A stretch of DNA of 56,285 nucleotides from Alloalcanivorax balearicus MACL04 (GCF_025532145.1 NZ_ARXS01000030.1:1-56285), one strand, 5' to 3'. Positions 1 through 9,084 are shown, numbered from the stretch's first letter. Made by a program: numbers and translations. Notes: a model not told the origin generated them from the letters alone.

Positions 1-177
1 AGGTGTCTACTTTTTTGGGGCCGGTCCATCAAAGGCATTGCGATACCGCAAAGGCCATTTGCGTATTCGCACCCCCTGTTTTCTGGAGGATTGTTTGTCT
101 ATAAAAACCACAAAGCCACACTCACACGCCGGGCGCGGCCAAGGCCCTTTCAGCACAAGCCTACCCGGCCCCGCGCG
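1..177. other. window edge, no gene recognised
   Basis: No convincing coding region was found here. One forward frame stays open from the window edge to about 200, but its translation has no recognisable motif and no start codon inside the window. The first ~28 bases (a T-run followed by GGGGCCGG) have the look of an insertion-sequence end, but I cannot support that without the DNA to the left. In P. aeruginosa hldE lies beside msbA; no msbA sequence is visible here. Confidence 0.3.
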
Positions 178-219
178 CTTTTAACTATTCACTTTTAACT
201 ATTCACTTTTAACTGTTCC
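178..219. repeat. 14-bp tandem repeat abutting the hldE stop codon
   Basis: Three head-to-tail copies of a 14-bp unit (CTTTTAACTATTCA): two are exact (178-191, 192-205) and the third (206-219) has two changes. The array ends one base before the hldE stop codon, and a further partial unit continues into the last codons of hldE. No terminator hairpin is seen. The function is unknown; slipped-strand growth at a gene end is the simplest explanation. Confidence 0.8.
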
Positions 220-1653
220 CTATTCACTGTTCTTCCGGATTTTTTGCACGATGTGCGTGGTGGAAATGTCCTCGACGAAGTCCAGCACTTCCACTTTGCC
301 GCCGTAGGCTTTGACGATGTCAGCGCCGACCACCTGATCGACGGCGTAGTCGCCCCCCTTGACCAGCACATCGGGCTTCACCTTTTCCAATAGCGGTTCA
401 GGGGTGTCGGTATCGAAGGCCACCACATAGTCCACCGCTTCCAGCGCCGCCAGTACCGCCATGCGCCGCTCCAGTGGATTGATGGGGCGGCCGGGGCCTT
501 TGAGGCGGGTGATCGAGGCGTCGCTGTTGACCGCCAGCACCAGACGGTCGCCCAGACGGCGGGCGGAATCCAGGTAACCCACGTGACCGGCATGGATGAT
601 GTCGAAGCAGCCGTTGGTGAAGACGATTTTTTCTCCCTGGGCACGGGCGTCCTCGATCGCCACCAGCAATTGCTCCTCGGTCATCACGCCCCGGCCAAGA
701 CCGCCGGTCTGGTGCACCGCCCGGCGCAATTCCGGTGCCGACACCACCGCGGTGCCCAGTTTGCCCACCACGATACCGGCGGCAATGTTGGCCAGCGCCA
801 CCGCCTCTTCCATGGGACTGCCGGCGGCCAGCGCCACCGCCAGGGTGGAAATCACCGTGTCACCGGCACCGGTAACGTCGAACACTTCCCGGGCACGGGC
901 CGGCAGGTGCAATTCCGGCTTGCCGGCGCGGATCAGCGTCATGCCTTTTTCGCTGCGTGTCACCAACAGCGCTTCCAGGTCCAGACTGGACAGCAGTTCC
1001 TGCCCTTTGGCGACCAGGGTTTTCTCGTCCGGCACAGGCCCGACCACCGCTTCCAGCTCCGCCAGATTGGGCGTCAGCAGAGTGGCCCCTCGATAGCGTT
1101 CAAAGTCCGTGCCTTTAGGGTCCACCAGTACCGGCACGCCGGCTTGGCGCGCCAGCGCGATCAGTCCCTGACAATCCCGCAGCGCGCCCTTGGCGTAATC
1201 GGAGAGCACCAGAGCGCCGCAGTCACGCAGGCCCTGCTCCACCTCGGCGGCGAACGGAGCCGGATCCTCGCCCTGAAACGATTCCTCGAAATCCAGTCTC
1301 AGCAATTGCTGTTGACGGCTCACTACCCGCAGCTTGGTGATGGTGGGCAGTCCCGGGATCTTCTGGAAGCGGCTGGTGACCTCGGCCGCGCCGAGCCTCT
1401 CCTCAAGCAGACGGGCGGCTTCATCATCACCGGTGACCCCCACCAGAGAGGCCTTGGCGCCCAGCGCGGCCATGTTCAGGGCCACGTTGGCGGCACCACC
1501 GGGACGATCCTCGATGTCCGTGACCCGCACCACCGGCACCGGCGCTTCCGGCGAGATGCGCCCGGTGGGCCCATGCCAGTAGCGATCCAGCATGACATCA
1601 CCGGCCACCAGCACCCGGGCCTGGCCGAAAGGGGGAATTTGCGGGTTGTGCAT
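220..1653 (-). CDS. hldE: bifunctional heptose 7-phosphate kinase / heptose 1-phosphate adenylyltransferase
   Basis: Makes ADP-heptose for the LPS inner core in the cytosol: it phosphorylates D-glycero-beta-D-manno-heptose 7-phosphate at C1 and later adenylylates it. The N-terminal ~320 residues are a ribokinase/PfkB-type domain with the late GAGDT catalytic signature. The C-terminal ~150 residues are a nucleotidyltransferase with TNGCFD followed by the H-x-G-H motif. At 477 residues it has the family's usual length. The ATG at 1653 was chosen over longer open frames because GAGGAGA lies 6-7 bases upstream and the protein then begins directly with the kinase fold ([13 protein letters not shown]). 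It is divergent from the ligase-like gene at 1899. Its product feeds the heptosyltransferases WaaC and WaaF encoded further right. Confidence 0.96.
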   Translation of the reverse strand: MHNPQIPPFGQARVLVAGDVMLDRYWHGPTGRISPEAPVPVVRVTDIEDRPGGAANVALNMAALGAKASLVGVTGDDEAARLLEERLGAAEVTSRFQKIPGLPTITKLRVVSRQQQLLRLDFEESFQGEDPAPFAAEVEQGLRDCGALVLSDYAKGALRDCQGLIALARQAGVPVLVDPKGTDFERYRGATLLTPNLAELEAVVGPVPDEKTLVAKGQELLSSLDLEALLVTRSEKGMTLIRAGKPELHLPARAREVFDVTGAGDTVISTLAVALAAGSPMEEAVALANIAAGIVVGKLGTAVVSAPELRRAVHQTGGLGRGVMTEEQLLVAIEDARAQGEKIVFTNGCFDIIHAGHVGYLDSARRLGDRLVLAVNSDASITRLKGPGRPINPLERRMAVLAALEAVDYVVAFDTDTPEPLLEKVKPDVLVKGGDYAVDQVVGADIVKAYGGKVEVLDFVEDISTTHIVQKIRKNSE

Positions 1654-1898
1654 CACCGTCTCCTCGACGCCACCCTGCGGATGGCGACACAAGCCAATAT
1701 TTGCCGCGCAGTGTAGCATAGGACACTGTCGGCACTGTCGCCTCCGGCGTCGCCGCCGGTCGCCTACCGGGCTGTGGTTTTTCCCCGGCGCGCTCAGTAC
1801 ACTTCCGACTCGCCAGTGAAGGCGGACAACATGCACGCACGGGCTTTACAGGTTCTTCCTCGACGGGGGACCGGGAGCGATCAACGGGATAAGCATCT

Positions 1899-3086
1899 AT
1901 GACGGCATTGCGCCCTAACGTACTGGAAGGCCGGGGACTGCGGCTTTGGTTGACGGTTTCCTTCGCGGTGATGTTCACCGGACCCTTTCTGTTTCATTCC
2001 CGGGTCGCCCTTCTCAACGTGGTGGACGTACTGTTCTTTCTGCCGTCACTGACCCTGTTGACCCGAGCCGTGGTCAGCGGCGATCGCCGCTTGCTGCTGT
2101 CCCCCTGGCTGGTACCGCTGTACGCCCTGCTCGGCTGGTTGCTGCTGACCATGGCCTGGGCGGATAACGCCAATACCTCCCGCACCGTGCGCGGCGTGGT
2201 GGAGATCATCACCCTGGTGGGGATCCTGCGCTGGCTGCATCTGTACTATCGCCACACACTCAAACAGGCGCTGACCAACGCCGCCCTCACCTCCACCGTG
2301 CTGCTGGTGGTGATCATGATCAGCTACTACACTACCCAACCCCTGGGCAGTCCCCTGTTTGGTGAGTCAGTACGTTTGATATTCGATCTGCCGCAACCCG
2401 GCCCGCTGCTGACCACCATGGCCCTGGTCACGCCCTGTTTCATTCTGCTGGCTCAAGCGGTGGAAGAAGGCATCAACGCCAAAGGCGGACGGCGCGCCGC
2501 CGGCGCCCTGGTGGGATTCGGCTTCCTGGTGCTGGTGCAATGGCATACCGGCGTCATGTTGCTGGTGGCGGCGCTGAGCTGGGTACTGCTGCGCGCGGAA
2601 CAACGGATACTCGGCATGCTTGCCGCGGCGGTGGCGCTGTACCTGTCCCTGGACTTCGAGGTGCTCGGCAACATGAGCCAGTACTTTACTCATCCCTTGT
2701 TTGGCAACGGCCTCAGCCAGGAAACCGGTGAATCACTGCTGGTGGGCGTGGACGAGGCGCTGCGGATCATTCCACACCCGGACAATGTCCTGCTGGCGGT
2801 AATCCACTCCTCCGGGCTGGTGGGTCTGATTCTATTCATCGCCGCCTGGGCGGTGCCCGCCTGGCGCCTGCCGGACGGTGAACAGAACCTGCGCGAAGGG
2901 GCCATCTTCCTGATCGCCGCGGTACCGGGCCTGCTCGCCATGCTGGCGGTGGGCGCCTATCTGCTGGTGCCGTTCCACCCCAGTTGGATGAGCCTGTGGA
3001 TGCCACTGGCTCTGATGCTGGCCAGCCTCAGTACCCGTGACACCATCCGCCCGCCAGTGCGGCACCCGCAACCCCAGCCGCAGTAA
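1899..3086 (+). CDS. O-antigen ligase-like polytopic membrane protein (copy 1)
   Basis: A 395-residue inner-membrane protein with about ten hydrophobic segments. It belongs by pattern to the WaaL/O-antigen ligase family, which transfers undecaprenyl-linked glycans to lipid A-core on the periplasmic side. The large loop before the last helices holds the family-type stretch HPLFGNGLSQ, followed by HPDNVLLAVIHSSGLVGL (His and Asn in the usual places). Only 7 bases separate it from lpxL, so the two are probably co-transcribed. It is clearly related to the protein encoded at 5667-6938, sharing the N-terminal FFLP-L-LL and C-terminal P-W-W-PLAL patterns. Which of the two is the true WaaL, or whether one is a polymerase or acts on another sugar, cannot be decided here. 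No strong ribosome site is seen before the ATG. Confidence 0.75.
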   Translation: MTALRPNVLEGRGLRLWLTVSFAVMFTGPFLFHSRVALLNVVDVLFFLPSLTLLTRAVVSGDRRLLLSPWLVPLYALLGWLLLTMAWADNANTSRTVRGVVEIITLVGILRWLHLYYRHTLKQALTNAALTSTVLLVVIMISYYTTQPLGSPLFGESVRLIFDLPQPGPLLTTMALVTPCFILLAQAVEEGINAKGGRRAAGALVGFGFLVLVQWHTGVMLLVAALSWVLLRAEQRILGMLAAAVALYLSLDFEVLGNMSQYFTHPLFGNGLSQETGESLLVGVDEALRIIPHPDNVLLAVIHSSGLVGLILFIAAWAVPAWRLPDGEQNLREGAIFLIAAVPGLLAMLAVGAYLLVPFHPSWMSLWMPLALMLASLSTRDTIRPPVRHPQPQPQ

Positions 3087-3093
3087 CCGCACC

Positions 3094-4008
3094 ATGGCTA
3101 AACGTCGACAACGCCCCACGGATCCCCGCGACCCGCGCCTTTGGCCCACACGTGTGGGTCTGGCTCTGTTCTGGCTGATCGGCCAGTTGCCCTGGGACCT
3201 GCTGCTGGCGCTGGGGCGCGGCATCGGGCATTTGGGTTGGTGGCTGGCCAGGAAGCGGCGGCATATCGCCCTGACCAATCTGCGTCTGTGCTTTCCCGAA
3301 CTCTCCGACACCGAGCGGGAAGTGCTGGCCCGGAAAGTGATGGTCAGCACCGGCGAGGCCTTGATGGAGATGGCAGGCAGCTTCCACAACCGCCGCATCG
3401 ACCTGGGCCAGCGGCTCTCGGTCACCGGCCTGGAGCACCTGGAAGCCGCTCGAGAGCGCGGCCAGGGAGTCCTGCTGCTGGGCATGCACTTCAATTCCAT
3501 CGACGTCGGCAGCCGCCTGCTCGGCAAATTCTTTACCTTCAGTGTGGTGTATCGCCCCAACGACAACCCCTTGCTGGATCACCTGATCACCGAAGGCCGC
3601 GGCACCTGGCTCAAACACTCAGTGGACCGCCGTGACTTGCGGCAAACAGTACGGCTGCTGCGCCAGGGCGAAGTGGTGTGGTATGCCCCGGACCAGGACT
3701 ACGGCACCGAACACGCCGTGTACGTGCCGTTTTTCGGTGTGCCCGCGGCCACCATCACCTCCACCAGCCGTATCGCCCGTATGGGCAAAGCGGCGGTGAT
3801 TCCCTGCGCCCATTACCGCCTGCCCGGCGGGCGCTATAAGATCGAATTCGGTGAACCGCTAACCGACTTCCCCAGCGGCAATGACGAAGCCGACACCGCT
3901 CTGATCAACCGCACCATCGAGCACTACGTGCGCAAGCATCCCGAGCAGTATTTGTGGGTGCATAAGCGCTTCAAGCATCAGCCCGAGGGGCGGCGTTCGC
4001 CGTACTGA
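3094..4008 (+). CDS. lpxL: lipid A biosynthesis acyltransferase (LpxL/LpxM family)
   Basis: A late acyltransferase that adds a secondary fatty acyl chain to the Kdo2-lipid A precursor at the cytosolic face of the inner membrane. It has 304 residues, the normal family length. A hydrophobic N-terminal anchor lies at about residues 20-48. The catalytic H-x4-D motif is His132-Asp137 (HFNSID), followed by the usual acceptor motif region (DQDYG) and the FFGVPA-T segment. The ATG at 3094 was preferred to the longer frame that starts inside the upstream gene. It sits between two ligase-like genes rather than alone, which fits an LPS assembly operon. Whether it adds laurate, myristate or another chain cannot be told. 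Confidence 0.9.
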   Translation: MAKRRQRPTDPRDPRLWPTRVGLALFWLIGQLPWDLLLALGRGIGHLGWWLARKRRHIALTNLRLCFPELSDTEREVLARKVMVSTGEALMEMAGSFHNRRIDLGQRLSVTGLEHLEAARERGQGVLLLGMHFNSIDVGSRLLGKFFTFSVVYRPNDNPLLDHLITEGRGTWLKHSVDRRDLRQTVRLLRQGEVVWYAPDQDYGTEHAVYVPFFGVPAATITSTSRIARMGKAAVIPCAHYRLPGGRYKIEFGEPLTDFPSGNDEADTALINRTIEHYVRKHPEQYLWVHKRFKHQPEGRRSPY

Positions 4009-4024
4009 GTGGGGGAATCGGACC

Positions 4025-4771
4025 ATGAGCCATCCAGATCAAGATATCATTCCCCGGGTCTTGCACTTCGTTTGGGTCGGTGACGAAAACAAACGCCCGG
4101 ACAACTGCATCGAGACTTGGCGTGAACTGCACCCGGACTTTGAAATTCGAGTCTGGGGTAACGCAGAGCGGGACAATCTGGATTGGCGATTGAAACGGCA
4201 CATGGTGGAAATGGCTGAGACCGGGCAGCTCTATGGCGTCGCGGATCTGATGCGCTGGGAGATCCTTGAGCGGCATGGCGGTTTCGCTCTGGATTGCGAT
4301 TCCATTTGTCTACGGCGCCTTCCGAACTGGCTGTTCCAGTGTGAGGCGTTCACTTGCTGGGAAAACGAACTGGAAAGTCCCGGCCTCGCCGCCAACGGCT
4401 ATGTGGCCTGCGCGCCCGGCAATCCGCTCCTTCAATATTTGGTGGCACGGCTGGAAAACAGTCCTCATCTGGCCTGGCGCCCACGCAAATGGTACCAACG
4501 CAAACGCAAACGCTTTTCCGCCTGGAAAACCACAGGCCCGCTGGCATGGACCAATGCCATCCGTGATTTGGAATACACCAACCTGACCATTTTGCCGAGT
4601 CACTTTTTCTGCCCTCGACACCCTTCCGGGCGCATTTATCGAGGCCCCGGCCCAGTGTATTGCGACCAGCTCTTCGGCAGTACCGGCGAATCCATTTACG
4701 AGACTCTCCACCAAAGCACGCCGGAGGCATTGCGTCAGTGGGTTCGCCAACAACGGGATAAGAACCAATGA
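4025..4771 (+). CDS. glycosyltransferase, OCH1/GT32-like (Gly_transf_sug DXD)
   Basis: A cytosolic sugar transferase of 248 residues. The N-terminus IPRVLHFVWVG, the LYGVADLMRWEIL segment and the metal-binding DCD at residues 90-92 are typical of the DXD-containing capsule/LPS glycosyltransferases related to yeast Och1. Donor and acceptor are unknown; given the position it probably adds an outer-core sugar. A GGGGGA ribosome site lies just ahead of the ATG. The gene overlaps the next by four bases (ATGA), so translation is probably coupled. Base composition is less GC-rich than in lpxL or waaG, which suggests acquisition or exchange. Confidence 0.8.
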   Translation: MSHPDQDIIPRVLHFVWVGDENKRPDNCIETWRELHPDFEIRVWGNAERDNLDWRLKRHMVEMAETGQLYGVADLMRWEILERHGGFALDCDSICLRRLPNWLFQCEAFTCWENELESPGLAANGYVACAPGNPLLQYLVARLENSPHLAWRPRKWYQRKRKRFSAWKTTGPLAWTNAIRDLEYTNLTILPSHFFCPRHPSGRIYRGPGPVYCDQLFGSTGESIYETLHQSTPEALRQWVRQQRDKNQ

Positions 4772-5670
4772 CCTCCTCTCGTTCCGATCTGCTGGTTCTC
4801 ACCCATGACTATCGCAGCATTCCGATTCCGGAGGCCCTGGAAGCGCTGCGCGATCATGCCGGCGCAACGATCGTGGCGCTGAATCGGCGACAGGTTGGAT
4901 GGTTACCCTGGAGCCTGCGCCGCCTGCGTGCCCACCGATACCGCAAGGTTCTGCTGGATCTGCCGTTCAAACATGTTCATGGCGCCGGTTCTTGCCTGAG
5001 CAAGCTCAACAACCTCCATATCTACGAAGAAGACGCTTGCCAGGATGGTCTGCCACGCTCCAAATGGTACGGACGATTTGCCGACTTCTACCGCCAGGTG
5101 GCACCGCGCCAGGTCATCGTGACCGGCCATATCACCGCCCAACGCTTGCAACAAAAGGACGTGCCGGCGGTCTTCGTCCCCAAGGGATACGCCGCGCGCA
5201 ACACGGGTTTGCTCGATCTGGAACGGGACGTTGAAGTGGGCTTTATCGGGCGTGTGCGCTCCGAGGTGTACCGCGAACGAGCAGAGCTTCTGGAGGCCGC
5301 CGAAACTAGTCTGGGTTGCCGCTTGCTAAGAACGGAAAACGACGATGAGTATCGGCGCACTTTGAACCGCATTCGTTTCTTTTTCAGCGCCGACAAAGGA
5401 CTGGGCGAGTACATGGCGAAGAACTTCGAAGCCATGGCCTGCGGCTGCATTCTGGTCGCCTACCGGCAAGGCGAAGGCGAGGAGCACGCACTAGGACTGC
5501 ATGATGGGGGAAATTGTCTTCTCTATGAATCTTTGGACGAAGCCGCGGACAAACTTGAACGGATCCGCCAGGATCCCGCTGCCCTGAGCACTCTGCAGGC
5601 CCGCTCGCTCGCACTCATTAAGCAATTCTCCCATTACGAAATGGGTAAACGGATCGCCGCACACTTATGA
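4768..5670 (+). CDS. putative glycosyltransferase (GT-B-like, family uncertain)
   Basis: A 300-residue protein starting in a four-base overlap with the previous gene and ending in another four-base overlap with the next. The C-terminal half resembles a GT-B nucleotide-sugar domain. It has VGFIGRVRSEVYRERAELL, then FFFSADKGLGEYMAKNFEAMACGCILVAY, the pattern seen in group-1 transferases where the acidic residue binds the donor. The N-terminal half is not recognisable. It is likely an LPS core or capsule sugar transferase working with its two neighbours; substrate unknown. No signal peptide or membrane segment is seen. Confidence 0.65.
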   Translation: MTSSRSDLLVLTHDYRSIPIPEALEALRDHAGATIVALNRRQVGWLPWSLRRLRAHRYRKVLLDLPFKHVHGAGSCLSKLNNLHIYEEDACQDGLPRSKWYGRFADFYRQVAPRQVIVTGHITAQRLQQKDVPAVFVPKGYAARNTGLLDLERDVEVGFIGRVRSEVYRERAELLEAAETSLGCRLLRTENDDEYRRTLNRIRFFFSADKGLGEYMAKNFEAMACGCILVAYRQGEGEEHALGLHDGGNCLLYESLDEAADKLERIRQDPAALSTLQARSLALIKQFSHYEMGKRIAAHL

Positions 5671-6938
5671 CCACTCAGCCTTCCTTTCGTCTTAGCGGCT
5701 CCGCCGCCCATCTCATGGTAGCCTGGCTGACCCTGTCTTTTTTCATGTTTTCCGGCGCCGTGCTTTTGACACCTTCGCTGGGCACTCTGGGCCATGCACT
5801 GAAACCGGTGTTTTTTCTACCCGCATTGATTCTTTTGGTTCGCTATTATCGGCGTACACCAAGCGACCTCTTCGATGGCCTCAACCTGGCATTACTGGCG
5901 TTTTTCTTTCTCGGACTGATATCACTATTCTGGGTCTCGGAACCCAGATGGACGCGAATGACGCACGCCATGCTGCAAATTGCCTTACTCTTCCTCTCCT
6001 GCAGGGTTCTTGGTCAACATTACCGACCGCTATTGGCTCAGGCGCTGGTTCTGTCCGCCATGCTGACAGCTGTTGTCGCCGGCGTGGTCATGGTGCTGTT
6101 TTACCGGGCCAATCCGCTGATGCTGCCACTTTATGAGGTCCGCACAGGGCTGGAAGGCCTGATTCCCAACACCAATCAGCTCATCGCCACCATGACGATG
6201 ATGGCCCCGACCTTTATTCTCGCTGGCGCTCTGGTGGCGGAACAACGATCAGGAAGGCGGATACTGCTTACCCTGGGTTTGGCGATCTGTGCGCTGTTCC
6301 TGGTTGCTCTGCAAAGGCGAACCGGTTTGGTGGCCTTGATCGGCGGTGGCGTGGCCTTGATTCTACTCACCCGTAGCAAACGCATCATGCTGGCCCTGGT
6401 AGCAGTAATTATCGCCACCAGCTATTTCATCATCACCGATGCCAATCACTATATCAGTCGCGGGGACTCGGAAAGAATCGCGGTATGGTTGTCCTATCTG
6501 GAGCTCGCCGGCCATCACCCCTGGTTCGGACATGGCCTGAGTGACAACATCCCCACCATCACTCCGGAGCAGTCCCCTATTCTGCCCTATGCGGTCTTTC
6601 ACCCGCACAACATCTTGTTATCTCTGTTCTATTATCTTGGAGCAGCGGGTCTGGTGGTGTTCGCGGTTTTTTTCATCATACTCTTGCGTCGGCTGCTGAT
6701 TAGTCGGGCGGTATTCGAACACAAGAATCTGGTTTTTCTCGCCCCTCTGGCGCCGGGGCTGATCACGCTGATGTTCGATGGAGAAAAAGTGATTACGCCT
6801 TTTTGGCCGAACTGGAACTGCTTTTGGATTCCCCTGGCTCTGGCGGCGGCGACATTGGCGCGAACTGCTTCCAGTTCGCCCGAAAGCGACGCATCTCACG
6901 CTGCCCCTTGCGGCGAGAACGGCGCTGCCAACGACTGA
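5667..6938 (+). CDS. O-antigen ligase-like polytopic membrane protein (copy 2)
   Basis: A 423-residue inner-membrane protein with about ten to twelve hydrophobic segments and the same late-loop pattern as copy 1: HPWFGHGLSDN, then HPHNILLSLFYYLG. It probably joins a lipid-linked glycan to the LPS core, or is a Wzy-like polymerase. GC is visibly lower than in the flanking genes (31 G/C in the 60 bases 5821-5880). The last recognisable membrane helix ends near 6863. The final 24 residues (6864-6935) are hydrophilic Ser/Ala-rich and are encoded entirely antisense to the conserved C-terminus of the double kinase. The overlap with that convergent gene is 146 bases. It starts in an ATGA overlap with the preceding glycosyltransferase. 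Confidence 0.75.
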   Translation: MTTQPSFRLSGSAAHLMVAWLTLSFFMFSGAVLLTPSLGTLGHALKPVFFLPALILLVRYYRRTPSDLFDGLNLALLAFFFLGLISLFWVSEPRWTRMTHAMLQIALLFLSCRVLGQHYRPLLAQALVLSAMLTAVVAGVVMVLFYRANPLMLPLYEVRTGLEGLIPNTNQLIATMTMMAPTFILAGALVAEQRSGRRILLTLGLAICALFLVALQRRTGLVALIGGGVALILLTRSKRIMLALVAVIIATSYFIITDANHYISRGDSERIAVWLSYLELAGHHPWFGHGLSDNIPTITPEQSPILPYAVFHPHNILLSLFYYLGAAGLVVFAVFFIILLRRLLISRAVFEHKNLVFLAPLAPGLITLMFDGEKVITPFWPNWNCFWIPLALAAATLARTASSSPESDASHAAPCGENGAAND

Positions 6939-8181
6939 ATCCGGCACCGTCCAGGTCGATCCAGTGAATATGCTCCGAGGCATCCACCAAAACGTTCTGC
7001 GCTTTGGTATCACCATGCCAGAACCCAGCGGCATGAAGTCTTTCCAGCCAGCACTCGGCTTGCGGCGCGATACGATGCGCCCGGGGCGGATCCCGCTCCA
7101 TCAGGTGACTCAACGCCACGCCTTCCACACGAGGAAAGGCAATCACCGCCTGGGCATCGCGACGCCTTAGCAGCATGACGGGACGCGGCGTCGGTATGCC
7201 CAACAACGCCCAAGTCCAGCCCATCAGCCAGGACACATCGGCTCTGCCACGAAACCAACGCTGTTTCAGACGTGCCTTCCAACTGGTATCGCGGTAGTGC
7301 TTGATCACCCAATGTTCATCGCCATGAACACTGATACGGCTGCCCTTTTTTATTAATGGCAGAGAATCCGGCGCCACCAACGCTCTGGCCAGCGCCGTTT
7401 TTTCTTCCTCTGGCAAAGCACGTTGCACAAGCCAGTCACCATGCTCGTCGCTATGGCTGGCAATAGCCGACGATGCCCGGCGCCATTTCCTCAGAGCACT
7501 GGCGATCCGCCGCCCGGAATGGCGATGTACCCGGGCTTTCAAGCCGGCTGACGGCAGCCCTCGTTCACTCAAAGCACCCGCCACCCGATTCAGCAAAGTG
7601 TCACGCAAATCCAAGGGGGCCTGGGCACAAAACAGCGCCAGGTTATCGAGGATAGCTCCCGGCCGGCGCCAACCTTCAGGCAGGGTGTCAATATCACCCG
7701 CATCAAGAATCAGCGCTTGCCGGCCGTCAAACAGAAAGTTATCCAAATGCAAATCGCGCTGGCGCCAACCGGCTTGATACAACCCAAATACGCTGTCCAG
7801 CAGAGCCGGCATCACCTGGTCTTCCTGGTGACGAAGGGCGGCACCCGCAGGCTCACCTTCACACCATCGGGTCAACGCCACCGTGCCATCGTTCAACTGG
7901 TACAGCCCCAGAGGCTGAGGGGAGGGCAGACCAGCGGCGAGGAGCGCCTTTTGCCGCTCCTGCTCCGACTCCGCCTTATCAGCGTCCAGCAGGAAAAACA
8001 GTTTGGCGAACACCGTATCTCCACGCCAGCGGGCCCTCACTGCTAGACGTCGCCCCGGCAAATGACGAAGGACCTGGTCCACTCGCAGAGCCTCGTCACC
8101 AATCATCAAGGTGAACTTCATCAGTTCACCCCACTGATATCCGGATAGCTCAGCCAGCGTCAATATGGATTCAGGATGCAT
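6793..8181 (-). CDS. fused double LPS kinase (two WaaP/InaA-type domains)
   Basis: A 462-residue cytosolic protein containing two complete LPS-kinase-like domains. Domain 1 has the catalytic loop QRDLHLDNFL (Asp143) and metal-binding DAGD (Asp160). Domain 2 has HGDTKAQNVLV (Asp391) and IDLDG (Asp409). Such kinases phosphorylate core heptoses or related sugars. P. aeruginosa carries a double-length kinase-like gene in the corresponding locus (from memory, PA5006), so the fusion is probably ancestral. The ATG at 8181 overlaps the end of the GT2 gene by 11 bases. The last ~23 residues are a low-complexity Pro/Ser tail lying antisense to the final helix of the ligase-like gene. Sugar specificity of each domain is unknown. 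Confidence 0.82.
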   Translation of the reverse strand: MHPESILTLAELSGYQWGELMKFTLMIGDEALRVDQVLRHLPGRRLAVRARWRGDTVFAKLFFLLDADKAESEQERQKALLAAGLPSPQPLGLYQLNDGTVALTRWCEGEPAGAALRHQEDQVMPALLDSVFGLYQAGWRQRDLHLDNFLFDGRQALILDAGDIDTLPEGWRRPGAILDNLALFCAQAPLDLRDTLLNRVAGALSERGLPSAGLKARVHRHSGRRIASALRKWRRASSAIASHSDEHGDWLVQRALPEEEKTALARALVAPDSLPLIKKGSRISVHGDEHWVIKHYRDTSWKARLKQRWFRGRADVSWLMGWTWALLGIPTPRPVMLLRRRDAQAVIAFPRVEGVALSHLMERDPPRAHRIAPQAECWLERLHAAGFWHGDTKAQNVLVDASEHIHWIDLDGAGFSRWQRRSRRKGQREMRRFRANWKQFAPMSPPPEPGESKSSSSSAKKA

Positions 8182-9082
8182 TGCGCATCCTCTTGAACAA
8201 ACAGGAGACAAAACGCCGGACATAACGAGGTGTCAGCGCCTGACGTGGATCGGCACACAGCGCGATCAAGAAAAAGCGCCTTACCAAATCCGGATATCCA
8301 CCCTTCTCCGCCAGCTTCAGTAACGACAACGCCCGCCTTGCCCGATACGCCCGGCGGTATTCGCCAGCCCAGAGAGGCAAACCGTTCCCTTCGAAAATAT
8401 AGCGCTCCAAAGACATCCCGACTTTCATCGCGGCATCCACATCATTGCGCATACTGCCTGCGTGCTTATGAATCACCACCAGCGGTTCCGGCGTCACTGC
8501 CACATCGTAATTGGCCAAAATATGTGCAAACACCGGGATGTCCTCAGTATGACGAAGGGTCGATTCATAGGTGACAGTGGTGAAGAGATCGCGATGCATG
8601 GCACAGGCGCCATTGGAAATCCCTATCTTCTTACTCAGATAATCCCGAAAATTCGCCTCCCTTGTCGTACTCACCCGAGGTGCGGAAACCCGCTCCCGAA
8701 CTCCTGTGGTATCTGTCTCGTGGGCGCCGATGATCAGACGGGCCGAAGGGTGGGTTTCGATCGCGTTCTGCAATGCTTGCAGGGCGCCTGGGCACATTTC
8801 GTCATCAGCATCCAGAAAGATCAGCCAATCGGTGCCAGCCTCATCGACGCCCCGATTACGCACTGCTGCCAGCCCCTTGTTTTGCTGATGAAAGCATCGC
8901 AAGCCCGCTCCAGACGCCTCTTGCAGCCCTGCCATTACCTTGGCTGTATTGTCGGTGGACCCATCGTCAATCACCAGCACTTCAAAATGCGCATAGTCCT
9001 GGGCCATCACCGACTTCACCGCCCTTTCCAGGCAATGGCCGTAGTTGTAGGCCGGAATGACCACCGAAAACGCCGCGCTCAT
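8171..9082 (-). CDS. family 2 glycosyltransferase
   Basis: A GT-A fold transferase of 303 residues. The N-terminus FSVVIPAYNYGHCLERAVKS, the VIDDGSTDNT motif (residues 38-46) and the metal-binding DADDE (91-95) are diagnostic of GT2. The C-terminal third has no recognised motif. It lies two bases after waaP on the same strand and overlaps the double kinase, so it belongs to the waa transcription unit. It likely adds an outer-core sugar. Lower GC than waaG and waaC marks it as part of the variable section. Confidence 0.88.
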   Translation of the reverse strand: MSAAFSVVIPAYNYGHCLERAVKSVMAQDYAHFEVLVIDDGSTDNTAKVMAGLQEASGAGLRCFHQQNKGLAAVRNRGVDEAGTDWLIFLDADDEMCPGALQALQNAIETHPSARLIIGAHETDTTGVRERVSAPRVSTTREANFRDYLSKKIGISNGACAMHRDLFTTVTYESTLRHTEDIPVFAHILANYDVAVTPEPLVVIHKHAGSMRNDVDAAMKVGMSLERYIFEGNGLPLWAGEYRRAYRARRALSLLKLAEKGGYPDLVRRFFLIALCADPRQALTPRYVRRFVSCLFKRMRNAS

Positions 9083-9084
9083 GG

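Noticed and set aside
1-28. Possible insertion-sequence end at the window edge
   Set aside because: It looks like a terminal inverted repeat by impression only; no transposase, no second end and no target duplication can be seen.
583-1716. Long forward open frame (377 residues) opposite hldE
   Set aside because: It is a shadow of a GC-rich gene: His/Gln/Arg-rich, no family motif, and hldE on the other strand is complete.
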